Assembly (NCBI RefSeq): GCF_010672525.1
Contig: NZ_JAAHGH010000004.1
Span: 240,207-304,206, forward strand
Reading direction: 5' to 3'
Source of the DNA: Okeania sp. SIO2B3
GTDB lineage: Bacteria; Cyanobacteriota; Cyanobacteriia; Cyanobacteriales; Microcoleaceae
Length of the DNA stretch: 64,000 bases
Shown: one piece after another, positions 10,285 through 18,898 of the stretch
Position numbering within the stretch: the first letter of the stretch is position 1
Layout: every line of letters begins with the position of its first letter
Notes under the pieces: model-generated
Database searches by the model: none
The model's input: the letters and a program-made list of their open reading frames with translations, nothing else
What the model was told of the DNA's origin: nothing
Translations under genes and position numbers: made by a program

Positions 10285-10534
10285 TTCATTAATTTATAAT
10301 TGATAATGGATAATTGATAATTACCTCGGGTTTTAACCTTTACGGAATTGAATATAAGGAAATATTATTTCTTCTCTTGGTCGATGGTCGGACAGCGAGG
10401 AAACCTCGCCATCCCACCCTTCGGGAAGCTCCGCTTTACATGTTGCGTAGCAAAACGACCGCTTTTTTCCCCGATCAAGGGGAGGCTTCAAGGCGCGAAT
10501 TATTTAATTATTAATTATTAATTATTAATAATTC
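10285..10534 (+). mobile_element. MITE family A copy 2
   Basis: It begins TTCATTAATTTATAATTG and ends AATAATTCGG, with a core that shares TCTTGGTCGA, CGACCGCTTTTTTCCCC and GGGGAGGCTTCAAGGCGCG with the copy at 1191. It lies immediately upstream of the pentapeptide gene and next to a broken Uma2 tail. Reading frames through it are not genes. Confidence 0.8.
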
Positions 10535-10535
10535 G

Positions 10536-10640
10536 GTAAATCTAAAACAAATCCAGGCAGAATATTTTCCCCTGATAAAGTTGCTGGATTTTTGATAATT
10601 TTCACAGTTTGATGAGGGCGATAAATTTCTACCTGCTAAT
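10536..10640 (-). pseudogene. C-terminal remnant of a Uma2-family gene
   Basis: The minus strand reads VEIYRPHQTVKIIKNPATL and then SGENILPGFVLDL, the C-terminus of Uma2 (DUF820) endonuclease-like proteins. It resembles the tail at 13877 but is not a recent copy. The rest of the gene is absent and MITE A abuts its 3' end. Confidence 0.75.
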
Positions 10641-10704
10641 TTCAAAGCTAATATCGCGACAACACCTTCCTGTTATATTTCCATATCTTTTATCAAAATA
10701 ACAT

Positions 10705-10837
10705 GGGTCTAAAACCCCGCCTTGACTGGCGCAATATTTTTGGAGCGGGGCTTAAATCCCCTACTTCCCCTCCTGGGAGGGGTTAGGGGTGGGTTAACTT
10801 CTGACTTGGGGACTTGGGGACTTCTGACTTCGTTAAC
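10705..10837 (+). repeat. Repeat family E copy 1
   Basis: It starts GGGTCTAAAACCCCG, contains CCCCTACTTCCCCTCC followed by the G-rich GGGAGGGGTTAGGGGTGGG, and ends CTTCTGACTTCGTTAAC. Copies sit at 17573, 32433 (inverted) and 42615. No reading frame is shared among them. Confidence 0.65.
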
Positions 10838-10874
10838 CCCTCCCACTCAGTTTGACCCACAGCAATAAACCCTT

Positions 10875-11576
10875 GAACTAATTCAGCTCCCAAAGCATTT
10901 TTGAGAACATCATTGTTATTAAAGTGAGCGATCGCCTCATCTTTTCAATTGCCATTCTTTATATTAGCTCTAGAGAAATTTAGAAAAGTTTTACTTAATC
11001 TATGGAAGTATTAAATTTGATTTGAAATAACTTTTTGTTGCTGTGGAAAAATCAGGTTTGTTGTTGTGCACTAAAGACATCTAGAAATTGGGTGCCTGAA
11101 ATTTACATCTTATTATCTACTATTTGTCAATAGCTAGAATTACTTAGACATTTATACTTATTCAAAATTTGTTTTTTTGAGGTTATCTAACTCTGCTGAA
11201 AATTAGCAGATTTGAGATGCAATGAACGTAAATACAAGGTTATAGCTTTCTTTAAAAGGTCTTTTTTTGGATTTAAATATAAGACTGGCATCATATCTCA
11301 ATGTACAGAGTATGATACAAATCGCTGAAATAACGCAAGTTCGTGAAATATTTTGTAATAATTAGCGAAAAATGAGGTTGTTTTGATTGGGATAAATCAT
11401 ATTAAAAATTAATTTGATTAGTATAATTTATGTTGAAGGGTGAGAATTTAGTTTTGTTTTTGAAATTAATTTTGCGCTCTCTTGGAGAAAGTAGAACAGA
11501 AAGTAATGGTAACTTTCTGATTACTTTGTCATACTTTAAGTGGTTGGAGCGATCGCTCTATTTTTGATTTTTTATC
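10875..11576. repeat. ~700-bp inverted-repeat block, left copy
   Basis: This segment is the reverse complement, with scattered differences, of 20427-21137. Landmarks are AAAGCATTTTTGAGAACAT, a shared HIP1-flanked stretch near 10930, TTTATATTAGCTCTAGAGAA, and GGAGCGATCGCTCTATTTTTG at the far end. No open frame spans it; a short minus-strand frame (NDVLKNALGAELVQGFIAVG) near its left end is conserved in part in the other copy. The remainder of the gap up to 11880 shows nothing recognisable. Confidence 0.8.
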
Positions 11577-11880
11577 TTTTGAGAGTTAAGTAGGTAGGTC
11601 TAATTAAACGTTAAAAAAATTGTCGGGGGTAGGTTTAACCGAAAGCTTTGACTTAAGCGCGCTCGAGTTCTAAAAACCCGCCCTCTAATATTGCGTTTAT
11701 TTATGCTCAACTACTTATACCAAATTGAAATGAAGCTGCATAGAATAATATTTCAAGCATAATTGACCGCAGATAGGAGTAGATAGAGATAGATCGATTT
11801 AATGAGTTTCATAATTCTATGCAACCTCATATAAAACTGGTATTAGTAGGGAGGTTTTCTGCGACAAATTTTATTTAGTT

Positions 11881-11918
11881 GTAAGCATTCAGCTATCAGC
11901 AGTCAGCTATCAGCAATT
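11881..11918 (+). repeat. Family D end fragment
   Basis: GTAAGCATTCAGCTATCAGC is the terminal sequence of repeat family D, present here without a visible partner end. It lies just beyond the stop codon of the 2Fe-2S gene. Confidence 0.5.
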
Positions 11919-11923
11919 AGTAA

Positions 11924-12211
11924 TTATTCATTACTTCTAAGGTTTAGGAAGGGGACTTTAACACCTAGTAAATGTTTTTCCACAACTGCCGAAACTTCAT
12001 CAATATGAACATGACTATACCAAACTTCCTCCGGCAAAACTAAAACCATCGGACCATTGCCACATTTACCCAAACATCCGCTTTTTTCAACTGCAATATT
12101 AGGAATATCAAATGTCTGAAAAGCAGCTAATACTTTTGCCGAACCTTGCTTCTTACAAGTGCGATTTTGACAGACCAATAAAAGTCTCTCAAATTGACTA
12201 TTTTCCATCAT
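11924..12211 (-). CDS. Thioredoxin-like [2Fe-2S] ferredoxin-domain protein
   Basis: This small protein (95 residues) has the four cluster ligands of the thioredoxin-fold 2Fe-2S family: C14 and C19 (LLVCQNRTCKKQGS) and C46 and C50 (SGCLGKCGNGP), followed by MVLVLPEEVWYSHV. It is like the NuoE/HoxE fold and the stand-alone ferredoxins of cyanobacteria and is presumably a cytosolic electron carrier; the partner is unknown. The second Met (12208) is an equally good start. It lies alone between repeat-filled gaps. Confidence 0.87.
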   Translation of the reverse strand: MMENSQFERLLLVCQNRTCKKQGSAKVLAAFQTFDIPNIAVEKSGCLGKCGNGPMVLVLPEEVWYSHVHIDEVSAVVEKHLLGVKVPFLNLRSNE

Positions 12212-12294
12212 AAATCATCTAAAATTATGTAAGTATTTAGCTATTAACTGTTAGTTCTTAGCAATAATACTAATTAAAAAAAAGGTAAGCATTC

Positions 12295-12470
12295 AACTAT
12301 TAACAGTCAGCTCTCAGCTTTTTAATAAATTAAGTAAACATTGGTTTACCTTCTACTACATTTTCAACCTATAAATTAAAGCACAAGAACAACGACTTGA
12401 CTTGTCAACTAAAGGTAATTAAGCTGATAGCTGACGGCTGTTTGCGCAGCATTCCGGAGGAAATGCTTAC
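12295..12470. repeat. MITE family D copy
   Basis: It is bounded by GTAAGCATTCAACTATTAAC and GCATTCCGGAGGAAATGCTTAC, an imperfect terminal inverted repeat ending in GTAAGC/GCTTAC. The interior has no gene. It occupies much of the gap 12212-12861; the rest of that gap is AT-rich with no reading frame of note. Confidence 0.7.
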
Positions 12471-12796
12471 TAAAAAAGAATGCTACGAATAGTAAGGGCA
12501 ATATGGTATAATACCAAATTAAAAAAATAATGCTATACTTAAGTGGTACTTCAATTATTAAGTAATTAGCACAGACTGAATAACTTTTTTAATAATTATA
12601 AGCTAGTTATTGTTAATTATTCTTGTTTTTACTTCTCCCCTACTACCCAGCTTAAGAAAATGTAGCAAACATTGATCAAAATTGTATAATACCCCGCTTT
12701 TAAGAACATGTTTTAAATGAGTATAGACTTTAACAACTTTTTTAGTAAAATTACAGTTATAGCTCAATTAATACAGCTTTAAAACCCACGAAAAAA

Positions 12797-12856
12797 TAGC
12801 TGATAGCTGATAACGCAGTTCCTCCGATAGGAGGCTAGCTGACAGCTAAATGCTTA
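12797..12856. repeat. Family D end fragment next to cysK
   Basis: TAGCTGATAGCTGATAACGC followed by GCTAGCTGACAGCTAAATGC matches the right arm of family D (compare 26385-26447). It lies 6 bp beyond the cysK stop codon. No left arm is visible. Confidence 0.5.
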
Positions 12857-12861
12857 GAAAG

Positions 12862-13842
12862 TTATACTTCATCCGGCAATAAATTTTTAGCAGCTAACCA
12901 CTCACTATTAAATAATTTTGATTGATAACGAGCGCCACTATCACATAATACAGTCACAATAGTATGACCGGGACCCATTTCTTTTGCTAAAGCCACTGCT
13001 GCACCAACATTAATTCCTACAGAACCTCCCATAAATAAACCGTCTTTTCTTAATAGTTGATAAACTACTCTAACCGCCTCTTTATCATCAACCCTAATTG
13101 CATCATCAATCGGCACATTTTCCATATTTTTCGTAATCCGACTATTACCAATACCCTCAGTAATAGAATTACCCTCTGTAGAAATCTCACCAGTTTTCAC
13201 ATAACTATAAATACCACTTCCCATGGGGTCAGCTACTACAGTTTTAATTTGGGGATTTTTTTCTTTTAAAAATAATGAAACACCAGCAAAAGTTCCACCA
13301 GTACCAGTAGCAGCTACCCAAGCATCTACTTTTCCATCTGTTTGTTCCCAAATTTCCGGTCCGGTTGTTTCATAATGAGCGATTCTATTTGCCAAATTAT
13401 CAAACTGATTTGCCCAGATAGCATTTTCCATTTCCGACGCTAATCTACCTGACATTTTTACATAATTATTCGGGTCTTTATAGGGAACCGCAGGAACGGG
13501 ACGAACCTCTGCACCTAAAGTTCTCAAAGCATCCATTTTTTCAATAGATTGAGTTTCCGGAATAATAATCAAACATTTATAACCTTTAGCATTACAAATA
13601 TGTGCCAAACCAATTCCTGTATTACCAGCAGTTCCTTCCACAACTGTTCCACCAGGTTTCAGTAAACCTTTTTCTTCTGCATCTTTAATAATATAAAGAG
13701 CAGCTCGGTCTTTCACCGAACCCCCTGGATTAAGAAATTCTGCTTTGCCTAAAATTTCACATCCAGTTTCTTCACTGAAGCTATTTAATCTAATTAATGG
13801 AGTATTGCCAACTGTACCGATAAAACCTTGTTTAATATCCAT
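12862..13842 (-). CDS. cysK: Cysteine synthase (O-acetylserine sulfhydrylase)
   Basis: This PLP enzyme makes cysteine from O-acetylserine and sulfide, the last step of sulfate assimilation. It has 326 residues. The Schiff-base lysine is K44 in NPGGSVKDRAA. The substrate loop is EGTAGNTGIGLA where most CysK have TSGNTG. The phosphate-binding loop is ATGTGGTFAG, and CDSGARYQSK closes the active site. TSGNTG-to-TAGNTG variants occur in CysK-like proteins, so a related beta-replacement activity cannot be excluded. Serine acetyltransferase, its metabolic partner, is at 30178. Transcription is monocistronic by spacing. Confidence 0.9.
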   Translation of the reverse strand: MDIKQGFIGTVGNTPLIRLNSFSEETGCEILGKAEFLNPGGSVKDRAALYIIKDAEEKGLLKPGGTVVEGTAGNTGIGLAHICNAKGYKCLIIIPETQSIEKMDALRTLGAEVRPVPAVPYKDPNNYVKMSGRLASEMENAIWANQFDNLANRIAHYETTGPEIWEQTDGKVDAWVAATGTGGTFAGVSLFLKEKNPQIKTVVADPMGSGIYSYVKTGEISTEGNSITEGIGNSRITKNMENVPIDDAIRVDDKEAVRVVYQLLRKDGLFMGGSVGINVGAAVALAKEMGPGHTIVTVLCDSGARYQSKLFNSEWLAAKNLLPDEV

Positions 13843-13876
13843 TTTTTGACCAATATTTTATTTACAAAATATTATT

Positions 13877-14461
13877 TTACCAAATTTTGCTCATATTTAA
13901 AACAAATCCAGGCAATACTGATTCTCCACTCAGACTGTCAGGATTTTCTAAACATTCGGTAGTCGTTCCTGGGCGATAAATATAAACTTTCTGTTGTTTT
14001 TTATCGATTAACCAACCCAGTTTTACTCCCGGTTCTTCCATATATTCTGTCATTTTTGCTTGGAGAGTTTTCAGACTATCTGAGGGTGACATTAATTCCA
14101 CAATAAAATCTGGGCAAAGAGGAGCAAACTTTTCTTTTTGTTCTGGGGATAAACTATTCCATCTTTCTAATTTTATCCAGGAAGCATCTGGAGATTTTTT
14201 TGCCCCTGTAGAAAGAGTAAATCCTGTACTATAACTAAAAGCTATACCTGTACGATTTTGTTCTGACCATATTCCTAATTGCACACATAGATTAAATTCT
14301 CTATTTCCTGTTTATGAACCAGTAGGAGACATAATTAATAATTCTCCAAATTTATTAGTTTCTATGCGTAAATCTCGGTTAATTTGACAGAATTCAAAAA
14401 ATTGTTCCTCTGTCATTTGTAAATCTGGAGGCATTTGCAGAATAATTTGGTCGTCAAGCAT
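13877..14461 (-). pseudogene. Uma2-family endonuclease-like gene with an in-frame stop
   Basis: From ATG 14461 the frame reads MLDDQIILQMPPDLQMTEEQ and on to LLIMSPTGS, then TAA at 14314-14312, then TGNREFNL onward to 13877. It is a 195-codon gene interrupted at codon 50. The later part carries FSYSTGFTLSTGAKKSPDAS, DFIVELMSPSD and LGWLID, the D-x(n)-E-x-K-like core of the Uma2/DUF820 PD-(D/E)XK fold. A GTG at 14284 could start a 135-residue fragment lacking the N-terminal helix. Function of the family in cyanobacteria is uncertain. Confidence 0.82.
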
Positions 14462-14479
14462 AATTTATTTCCCTCCCAT

Positions 14480-14650
14480 TTACCAAATTTTGCTCATATT
14501 TAAAACAAATCCAGGCAATACTGATTCTCCACTCAGACTATCAGGATTTTCTAAACATTCAGTAGTAGTTCCTGGGCGATAAATATAAACTTTCTGTTGT
14601 TTTCTATCGATTAACCAACCCAGTTTTACTCCCGGTTCTTCCATATATGT
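14480..14650 (-). pseudogene. Tandem duplicate of the Uma2 C-terminus
   Basis: About 170 bp almost identical to 13877-14047 encodes YMEEPGVKLGWLID, RKQQKVYIYRPGTT and LPGFVLNMSKIW. It is a partial copy located just upstream of the longer Uma2 pseudogene, with no N-terminal half. Confidence 0.85.
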
Positions 14651-14669
14651 AGAATATGACACTAACAGA

Positions 14670-15224
14670 TTGGGTATGTGTAATATGAGGTTATTTGTGG
14701 AATCCAGACCTTGTTACAAAAAAACTATTACTCGTTACCAGGAAGGAAAACCAATTCTTTACTATGCCTCTCAACCTGAATGGATATTTAGTGCCTTAAA
14801 ACAAGGAGAAGATGTAGTTTGGTTGGAAGTTCCTTTTACCTTGGATAATCTAACTGAAAAAGATACATTACTAGATAGAAAAAATCTTGGTTTTCCAATA
14901 GTTCAACAACGTATTGTTGCTAACAAAAAATTTCTAGAAGCTAATCCAGTTGTTAAAAGGTGGCTGGAGTTAGTTCAAATTCCTCTGGCAGATTTGAATG
15001 TTGAAGAATTACGTATAAAAGAAGCTATAGACAGGTTAGAAAATAATGTTTCTGATTTTAGTCTCTATCGATTAGAAATAGAAAAAATTTATTCCTTTTT
15101 AGATCGTAACTTAGGAAGTAGTCATCGCCAAGCAAAAAAATGGGTAAAAAATAATCAGCAACAATTTGATAGATGGTTAAAAGAGGCAAAACAAATGGAA
15201 GCTGCTACTACTAATCAAGGCTGA
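14670..15224 (+). pseudogene. Probable C-terminal fragment of a glycine betaine/proline ABC binding protein
   Basis: The 184-residue frame contains KPILYYASQPEWIFSALKQG, EDVVWLEVPFT, NLGFPIVQQRIVANKKFLEANPV and WVKNNQQQFDRWLKEA, which I recognise as the C-terminal lobe of ProX/OpuAC-type substrate-binding proteins. It lacks a signal peptide and the N-terminal lobe, and the residues before KPILYY fit poorly. No permease or ATPase gene is adjacent. It begins 20 bp from the Uma2 fragment, so it is most likely a rearrangement relic. The family assignment is from memory of the motif and needs a search. Confidence 0.55.
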
Positions 15225-15356
15225 AAAATTAGAGGTCTCAATCAAATAATTGAATCATAAAACATGAATTTTACTCCTAAAAATTATCAGTATTCAGTAC
15301 TCAATTATTAGCTATGAGCTATTAATTCATTGCCTTGAGAAAAAAATTGTTATTAA

Positions 15357-15491
15357 TATCATGTCCGGTTGAACAGTTATAAATAAACTACTCAGAATTC
15401 AGAATTCAGAATCCAGAATTCAGAATTCAGGAGGGAAGAAAAAAGAAAAGAAGGAGAAAGTTTTTTTATCACTAATTATCCGGACATGATA
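15357..15491. mobile_element. MITE family B copy 1
   Basis: The ends are TATCATGTCCGG and CCGGACATGATA, a perfect 12-bp terminal inverted repeat, flanked by TAA on both sides (15354-15356 and 15492-15494). The interior holds short AGAATTCAGAATTC-type repeats and purine-rich filler. It lies in the gene-free gap 15225-15903. Confidence 0.88.
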
Positions 15492-15640
15492 TAAGAGATA
15501 GATTAAGGGATTAAGTAAAAAAGCAAATCTAAACTTTAAACAATCAATCTATATTTAATTAAGGATTAAGAATCCTAGTTAAAATCTTAATCCTCAATTA
15601 AATTATATAGCAAGGAACGAGTTGATATTTGACTTATGTT

Positions 15641-15835
15641 GTAAGCTTTCAGCCGTCAGTAATCAGCAATCAGCTATTGCTTTTAATTTTAGATAAAAGC
15701 TTTACTGATTGAGTCAGAATTTATACTTACTATAAAAGCTGGCCGAAACAGTATATATTCATTAAAACCCCCTTTTTTTTGCTGAGAGCTGACTGCTAAT
15801 AGCTGTTTGCGCAGCATTCCACAGGAAATGCTTAC
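15641..15835. mobile_element. MITE family D copy, uninterrupted
   Basis: The element runs from GTAAGCTTTCAGCCGTCAG to CAGGAAATGCTTAC. Its interior (TTAGATAAAAGCTTTACTGA and GCTGGCCGAAACAG) matches, in reverse complement, the copy at 41315 that carries two nested elements. It therefore serves as the empty-site reference for those insertions. Confidence 0.82.
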
Positions 15836-15903
15836 CTTTTGTTGATGATGAAACTGAGAAAGAAAAAAGCTTTTGCTACTGTTCTCTGCTCCCTACTATA
15901 ACT

Positions 15904-16542
15904 TTACTTATTTGGTTGAGGGGTCATCCGCAAATATGACTTAACTTCTGTGTAACCTTTGGGGAATTTTTCTTTCAATACTTCTGGATCTTTTAGAGAA
16001 GGAACAATTACACAATCATCTCCATCTTTCCAATTTACAGGAGTAGCAACTTGATAATTATCTGTTAGTTGCAAAGAGTCAATTACTCTAAGAATTTCCT
16101 CAAAATTACGACCTGTACTAGCAGGATAAGTAATAGAAAGACGGAGTTTCTTTTGGGGGTCGATAATAAAAACAGTACGAATTGTGAGATTATTTAAAGA
16201 ATTAGGATGAATCATATCGTACAAATCAGAAACCTTTTTATCCACATCTGCCAGGATAGGATAATTAACCGTTGTACTTTGGGTTTCATTAATATCTCCA
16301 ATCCAACCCTTATGAGATTCTGCATCATCCACACTTAGGGCTAAAACCTTAGCACCTCTTTTGTCAAATTCTGGTTTGAGTTTGGCAACTGTCCCTAGCT
16401 CTGTTGTACAAACAGGTGTGTAATCAGCAGGGTGAGAAAATAGCACTACCCAGCTATCTCCAGCCCAGTCATAAAAGTTGATTTCCCCTTCAGAAGAATT
16501 TTGGGTAAAGTTGGGTACTGTATCACCTAATCTAAGGCCCAT
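15904..16542 (-). CDS. 1-Cys peroxiredoxin (Prx6 type)
   Basis: This thiol peroxidase reduces H2O2 and organic peroxides. The 212 residues carry the peroxidatic C45 in SHPADYTPVCTTELG, the Prx6 signature, and the long C-terminal domain of that class (TPVNWKDGDDCVIVPSL). A second Cys lies in that domain but not at a 2-Cys resolving position. Arg in the conserved position near residue 128 follows the TIRTVFIIDPQKKLRLS strand. It is a soluble protein and is transcribed alone. Confidence 0.93.
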   Translation of the reverse strand: MGLRLGDTVPNFTQNSSEGEINFYDWAGDSWVVLFSHPADYTPVCTTELGTVAKLKPEFDKRGAKVLALSVDDAESHKGWIGDINETQSTTVNYPILADVDKKVSDLYDMIHPNSLNNLTIRTVFIIDPQKKLRLSITYPASTGRNFEEILRVIDSLQLTDNYQVATPVNWKDGDDCVIVPSLKDPEVLKEKFPKGYTEVKSYLRMTPQPNK

Positions 16543-16678
16543 AGCTTAACTTCCTATATTGTTTATAGTGAACAATTCTCTATGTTTTCATCCTATAATC
16601 ATTTAAGCTTTTAACTTTATATAATCTTAAAAATTGGATTAAGTTGAAAGTTACGTTATCTGTTATGAATTAGTAACC

Positions 16679-16981
16679 ATGTTTCAATTTATTTATTTTG
16701 TTATTCATGCCATACAACCATTTTTGGTTCCTTTCTGTTTTGTCCTTGCTTGGGGATTGATAATTTTAACGGTTTGGAGTATAATCAGCGCCCTTGTTGA
16801 TTCAGTCCGTAGAGCGAAACAAATGCACGAAATTCCCTGTGCTAATTGTCTATTTTTTACTGGAGATTATCACCTCAAATGTCCTGTACAACCTAAAGTT
16901 GCTCTTTCAGAAAAAGCAATTAATTGTATTGACTATAAACCTAAATCTGTGAGTTGGTACGACCGGATTAATTCCTATTGA
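16679..16981 (+). CDS. Small conserved membrane protein with four cysteines
   Basis: The 100-residue protein starts with one long or two short hydrophobic segments (residues 4-45: FIYFVIHAIQPFLVPF, WGLIILTVWSIISALV). A soluble tail follows with CANC, a further Cys (HLKCPVQP) and CIDYKP, spacing C-x2-C-x10-C-x14-C, which could hold a metal. I recognise the general type as a cyanobacterial hypothetical but know no function. It diverges from the peroxiredoxin gene, 136 bp away. Confidence 0.68.
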   Translation: MFQFIYFVIHAIQPFLVPFCFVLAWGLIILTVWSIISALVDSVRRAKQMHEIPCANCLFFTGDYHLKCPVQPKVALSEKAINCIDYKPKSVSWYDRINSY

Positions 16982-16994
16982 AGAAGGAAGAAGG

Positions 16995-17135
16995 CAGAAG
17001 GCAGAAGGGTTCAACAATTAATAATTAATAATCACCTATCTTTGAAAACGGATAGGATTGACTAAAAGGAAAATTTTTTCTTTTTTCTCCTTTAAAAGAG
17101 AAGCTTTAAACCTTAACTATTCAGTAAATATTGAA
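16995..17135 (+). repeat. Degenerate family A repeat
   Basis: AACAATTAATAATTAATAATCACC, then GATAGGATTGACTAAAAGGAAAA and a decayed AAAGAGAAGCTTTAAACC arm, resemble the ends and core of MITE family A at 29100-29160. Boundaries are vague. Confidence 0.4.
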
Positions 17136-17253
17136 AGAAAGGGAAAAACGATAAAGATAACTATCTAAAATGAATTGGAGCAGCTATTTTTAAGCATATC
17201 CAATCAAGATGAACTTTTGATCGCATTCTTTTTTTAAACTGATATTAGGCAAT

Positions 17254-17539
17254 AGTTAGGGTTTGCGTATGGAAAGTCTTTTTGCTCTTTGTAGGAGACA
17301 GCTATACTGGAGACAACCCACCCGCAGGCCCCTCCCAGGAGGGGAAGACAGGAGGAACGGGGAATTTCGAGGAGATAGGAGTAAGAATTGCCCCAAGATT
17401 GTTCTGCCCAACTATGAGCCTAAAATACGCTCCATGCATGAGCATGAAGAGCTGAAAAACAAGTACTTTTTTCGATCCCAAAAAGGCTAAAGTCTTTATA
17501 TTTCAATGCTTTTAGATTTAATCACCAAGCCCTAGTTAG
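17254..17539. mobile_element. MITE family C copy 1
   Basis: It runs from GTTAGGGTTTGC to CACCAAGCCCTAGTTAG. The interior, inverted relative to the copy at 53474, contains CCAACTATGAGCCTAAAATA, GCATGAAGAGCTGAAAA and AAAGGCTAAAGTCTTTATA. The short frame 17263-17490 is only read-through of this element. It lies in the gene-free gap 16982-17725. Confidence 0.75.
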
Positions 17540-17572
17540 AAATAGTTTTGATCAAAACAATTGGGTCGCGCC

Positions 17573-17670
17573 ACCCCACCTTTTAAGGCGAAATATTTTT
17601 GGAGGGAAGCTCAAATCCCTGTTACAAAAATAACTTCTAACTTCTAAATTCTAACTTATGACTTCGTTAA
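17573..17670 (+). repeat. Repeat family E copy 2
   Basis: It starts GGGTCGCGCCACCCCACC, includes AATATTTTTGGAGGGAAGCT, and ends TTATGACTTCGTTAA. It is shorter than the copies at 10705 and 42615, lacking the G-rich middle. Confidence 0.6.
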
Positions 17671-17725
17671 GCTTGCTACTTTTTGATTTGAGGCATATAA
17701 ATTTAATTTCAAAAAAAACAACAGC

Positions 17726-18685
17726 CTATTCCTGCCCAATATCTATTAATACTTTTAATACTCCCTTCTTCTGAGCATGAGCAAAAGCATCAATTCCTGC
17801 CTCTAGGGGATAATGAGCTTGGATTAATGGCCTAATATTAACCTTCTGTTGTGATAAAAGTTCCAATGCAGGTTTAAAAGGTCCGCAACGAGAACCAACT
17901 AAAGTAATTTCATCCACCACCAACGACGAAATATCCAAACTCAGATTCCCAGCATAAGTACTTTTGAGGACCAAAATACCACAAGGACGAAGGGCACGAC
18001 GAGCGATCGCAAATCCCTCTGGGTTGCCAGTACATTCGACTGCCACATCAAAAGCTCCTGTAGTTACAGCATCAGCAAACCCAGTTTTAATTCCCCGCTC
18101 TTCTAAATTTGCCAGTTTTTCCCGGTGACGACCGACAACCAATAACTGACAATCAGTTAAAGCTAAAGTTTGTGCCACCAACTGTCCAAGTTTGCCATCC
18201 CCCACAACTAAAACTTTATCTACTGGACAAATTTGTATCTGTTGCTGAATTTCCAATGCTGCTGCCACTGGCTCAGTAAATGTAGCTTCATCGGTTGAGA
18301 CATTTTCAGGTACCGGATGGAGATTTTTTGCTGGCAAGGTGAGATATTCGGCAAAAGCTCCATTGCGGTTAACTATTCCCAAGACTGTCCGATTTTCACA
18401 ATGGGTGGGTTGGTTGCTTAAGCAAAAGCGACAATGACCACAAGCGGCATTAATTTCTCCGACCACTCGTCGATTGAGTAAATTTTCGGGTCCTTGTTCG
18501 ACCACACCGACAAATTCATGGCCGAGGATACCTTTGTAAGGGTAGTAACCTCTAAGAAGTTCTAGGTCTGTATTGCAGATACCAGCACGCAAGACCCGGA
18601 CAAGTGCTTCTCCTTCTGGGGGTTCGGGTGTGGAGAGGTCGGTGCGGAGTTGGAGTTGTTGGTTTTCTAGCCAGATTCCTTTCAT
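17726..18685 (-). CDS. Zinc-dependent medium-chain dehydrogenase, substrate unknown
   Basis: This 319-residue NAD(P)-dependent alcohol/polyol dehydrogenase-like protein has catalytic zinc ligands C37 (GICNTDLE) and H56-E57 (GILGHEFVG). The structural zinc is held by C82, C85, C88 and C96 (CGHCRFC...THC). The Rossmann loop is VVGDGKLGQLVAQ, and an acidic TFTEPVAAALE supplies a further ligand. It is somewhat shorter than typical MDR enzymes (about 340-350), mainly in the N-terminal half. The substrate cannot be told. It stands alone, with repeat E downstream and an IS relic upstream. Confidence 0.85.
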   Translation of the reverse strand: MKGIWLENQQLQLRTDLSTPEPPEGEALVRVLRAGICNTDLELLRGYYPYKGILGHEFVGVVEQGPENLLNRRVVGEINAACGHCRFCLSNQPTHCENRTVLGIVNRNGAFAEYLTLPAKNLHPVPENVSTDEATFTEPVAAALEIQQQIQICPVDKVLVVGDGKLGQLVAQTLALTDCQLLVVGRHREKLANLEERGIKTGFADAVTTGAFDVAVECTGNPEGFAIARRALRPCGILVLKSTYAGNLSLDISSLVVDEITLVGSRCGPFKPALELLSQQKVNIRPLIQAHYPLEAGIDAFAHAQKKGVLKVLIDIGQE

Positions 18686-18790
18686 TATTTCTATTGTCTT
18701 TTTTGAGTAGGTCTGCTTAATTTGATTTTAGCTAAATCGTCGAGAAGCCTCGCGCCATAATCTCTGATTTGGCGACCAGATTAATCGGCG

Positions 18791-18826
18791 GTAAATTAAT
18801 GGGGTGAGTACGCCTCATTAATTTAC
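18791..18826. other. 11-bp-stem hairpin at the left side of the dead tnpB element
   Basis: GTAAATTAATG (18791-18801) and CATTAATTTAC (18816-18826) form a perfect stem around a 14-base loop. It lies about 70 bp before the tnpB remnant. It could be the left-end hairpin of an IS200/IS605-type element or an unrelated palindrome; no U-tract marks it as a terminator. Confidence 0.45.
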
Positions 18827-18898
18827 AAATATTGCTTTTTGCTCAAGACTTCAATTGTTGACGTTATCATAACAATGAGCGAACTAATGTTGATAGTA

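Noticed and set aside
10314..10514. 66-residue plus-strand frame
   Set aside because: It lies wholly inside a family A MITE and is composed of repeat sequence; the same region in other copies has different frames.
17263..17490. 75-residue frame starting GTATGGAAAGTC
   Set aside because: It is read-through of MITE family C; no ribosome-binding site and no protein motif.
18791..18826. Intrinsic terminator
   Set aside because: The hairpin stem is AT-rich with no U-tract and lies upstream of the dehydrogenase, on its 5' side.
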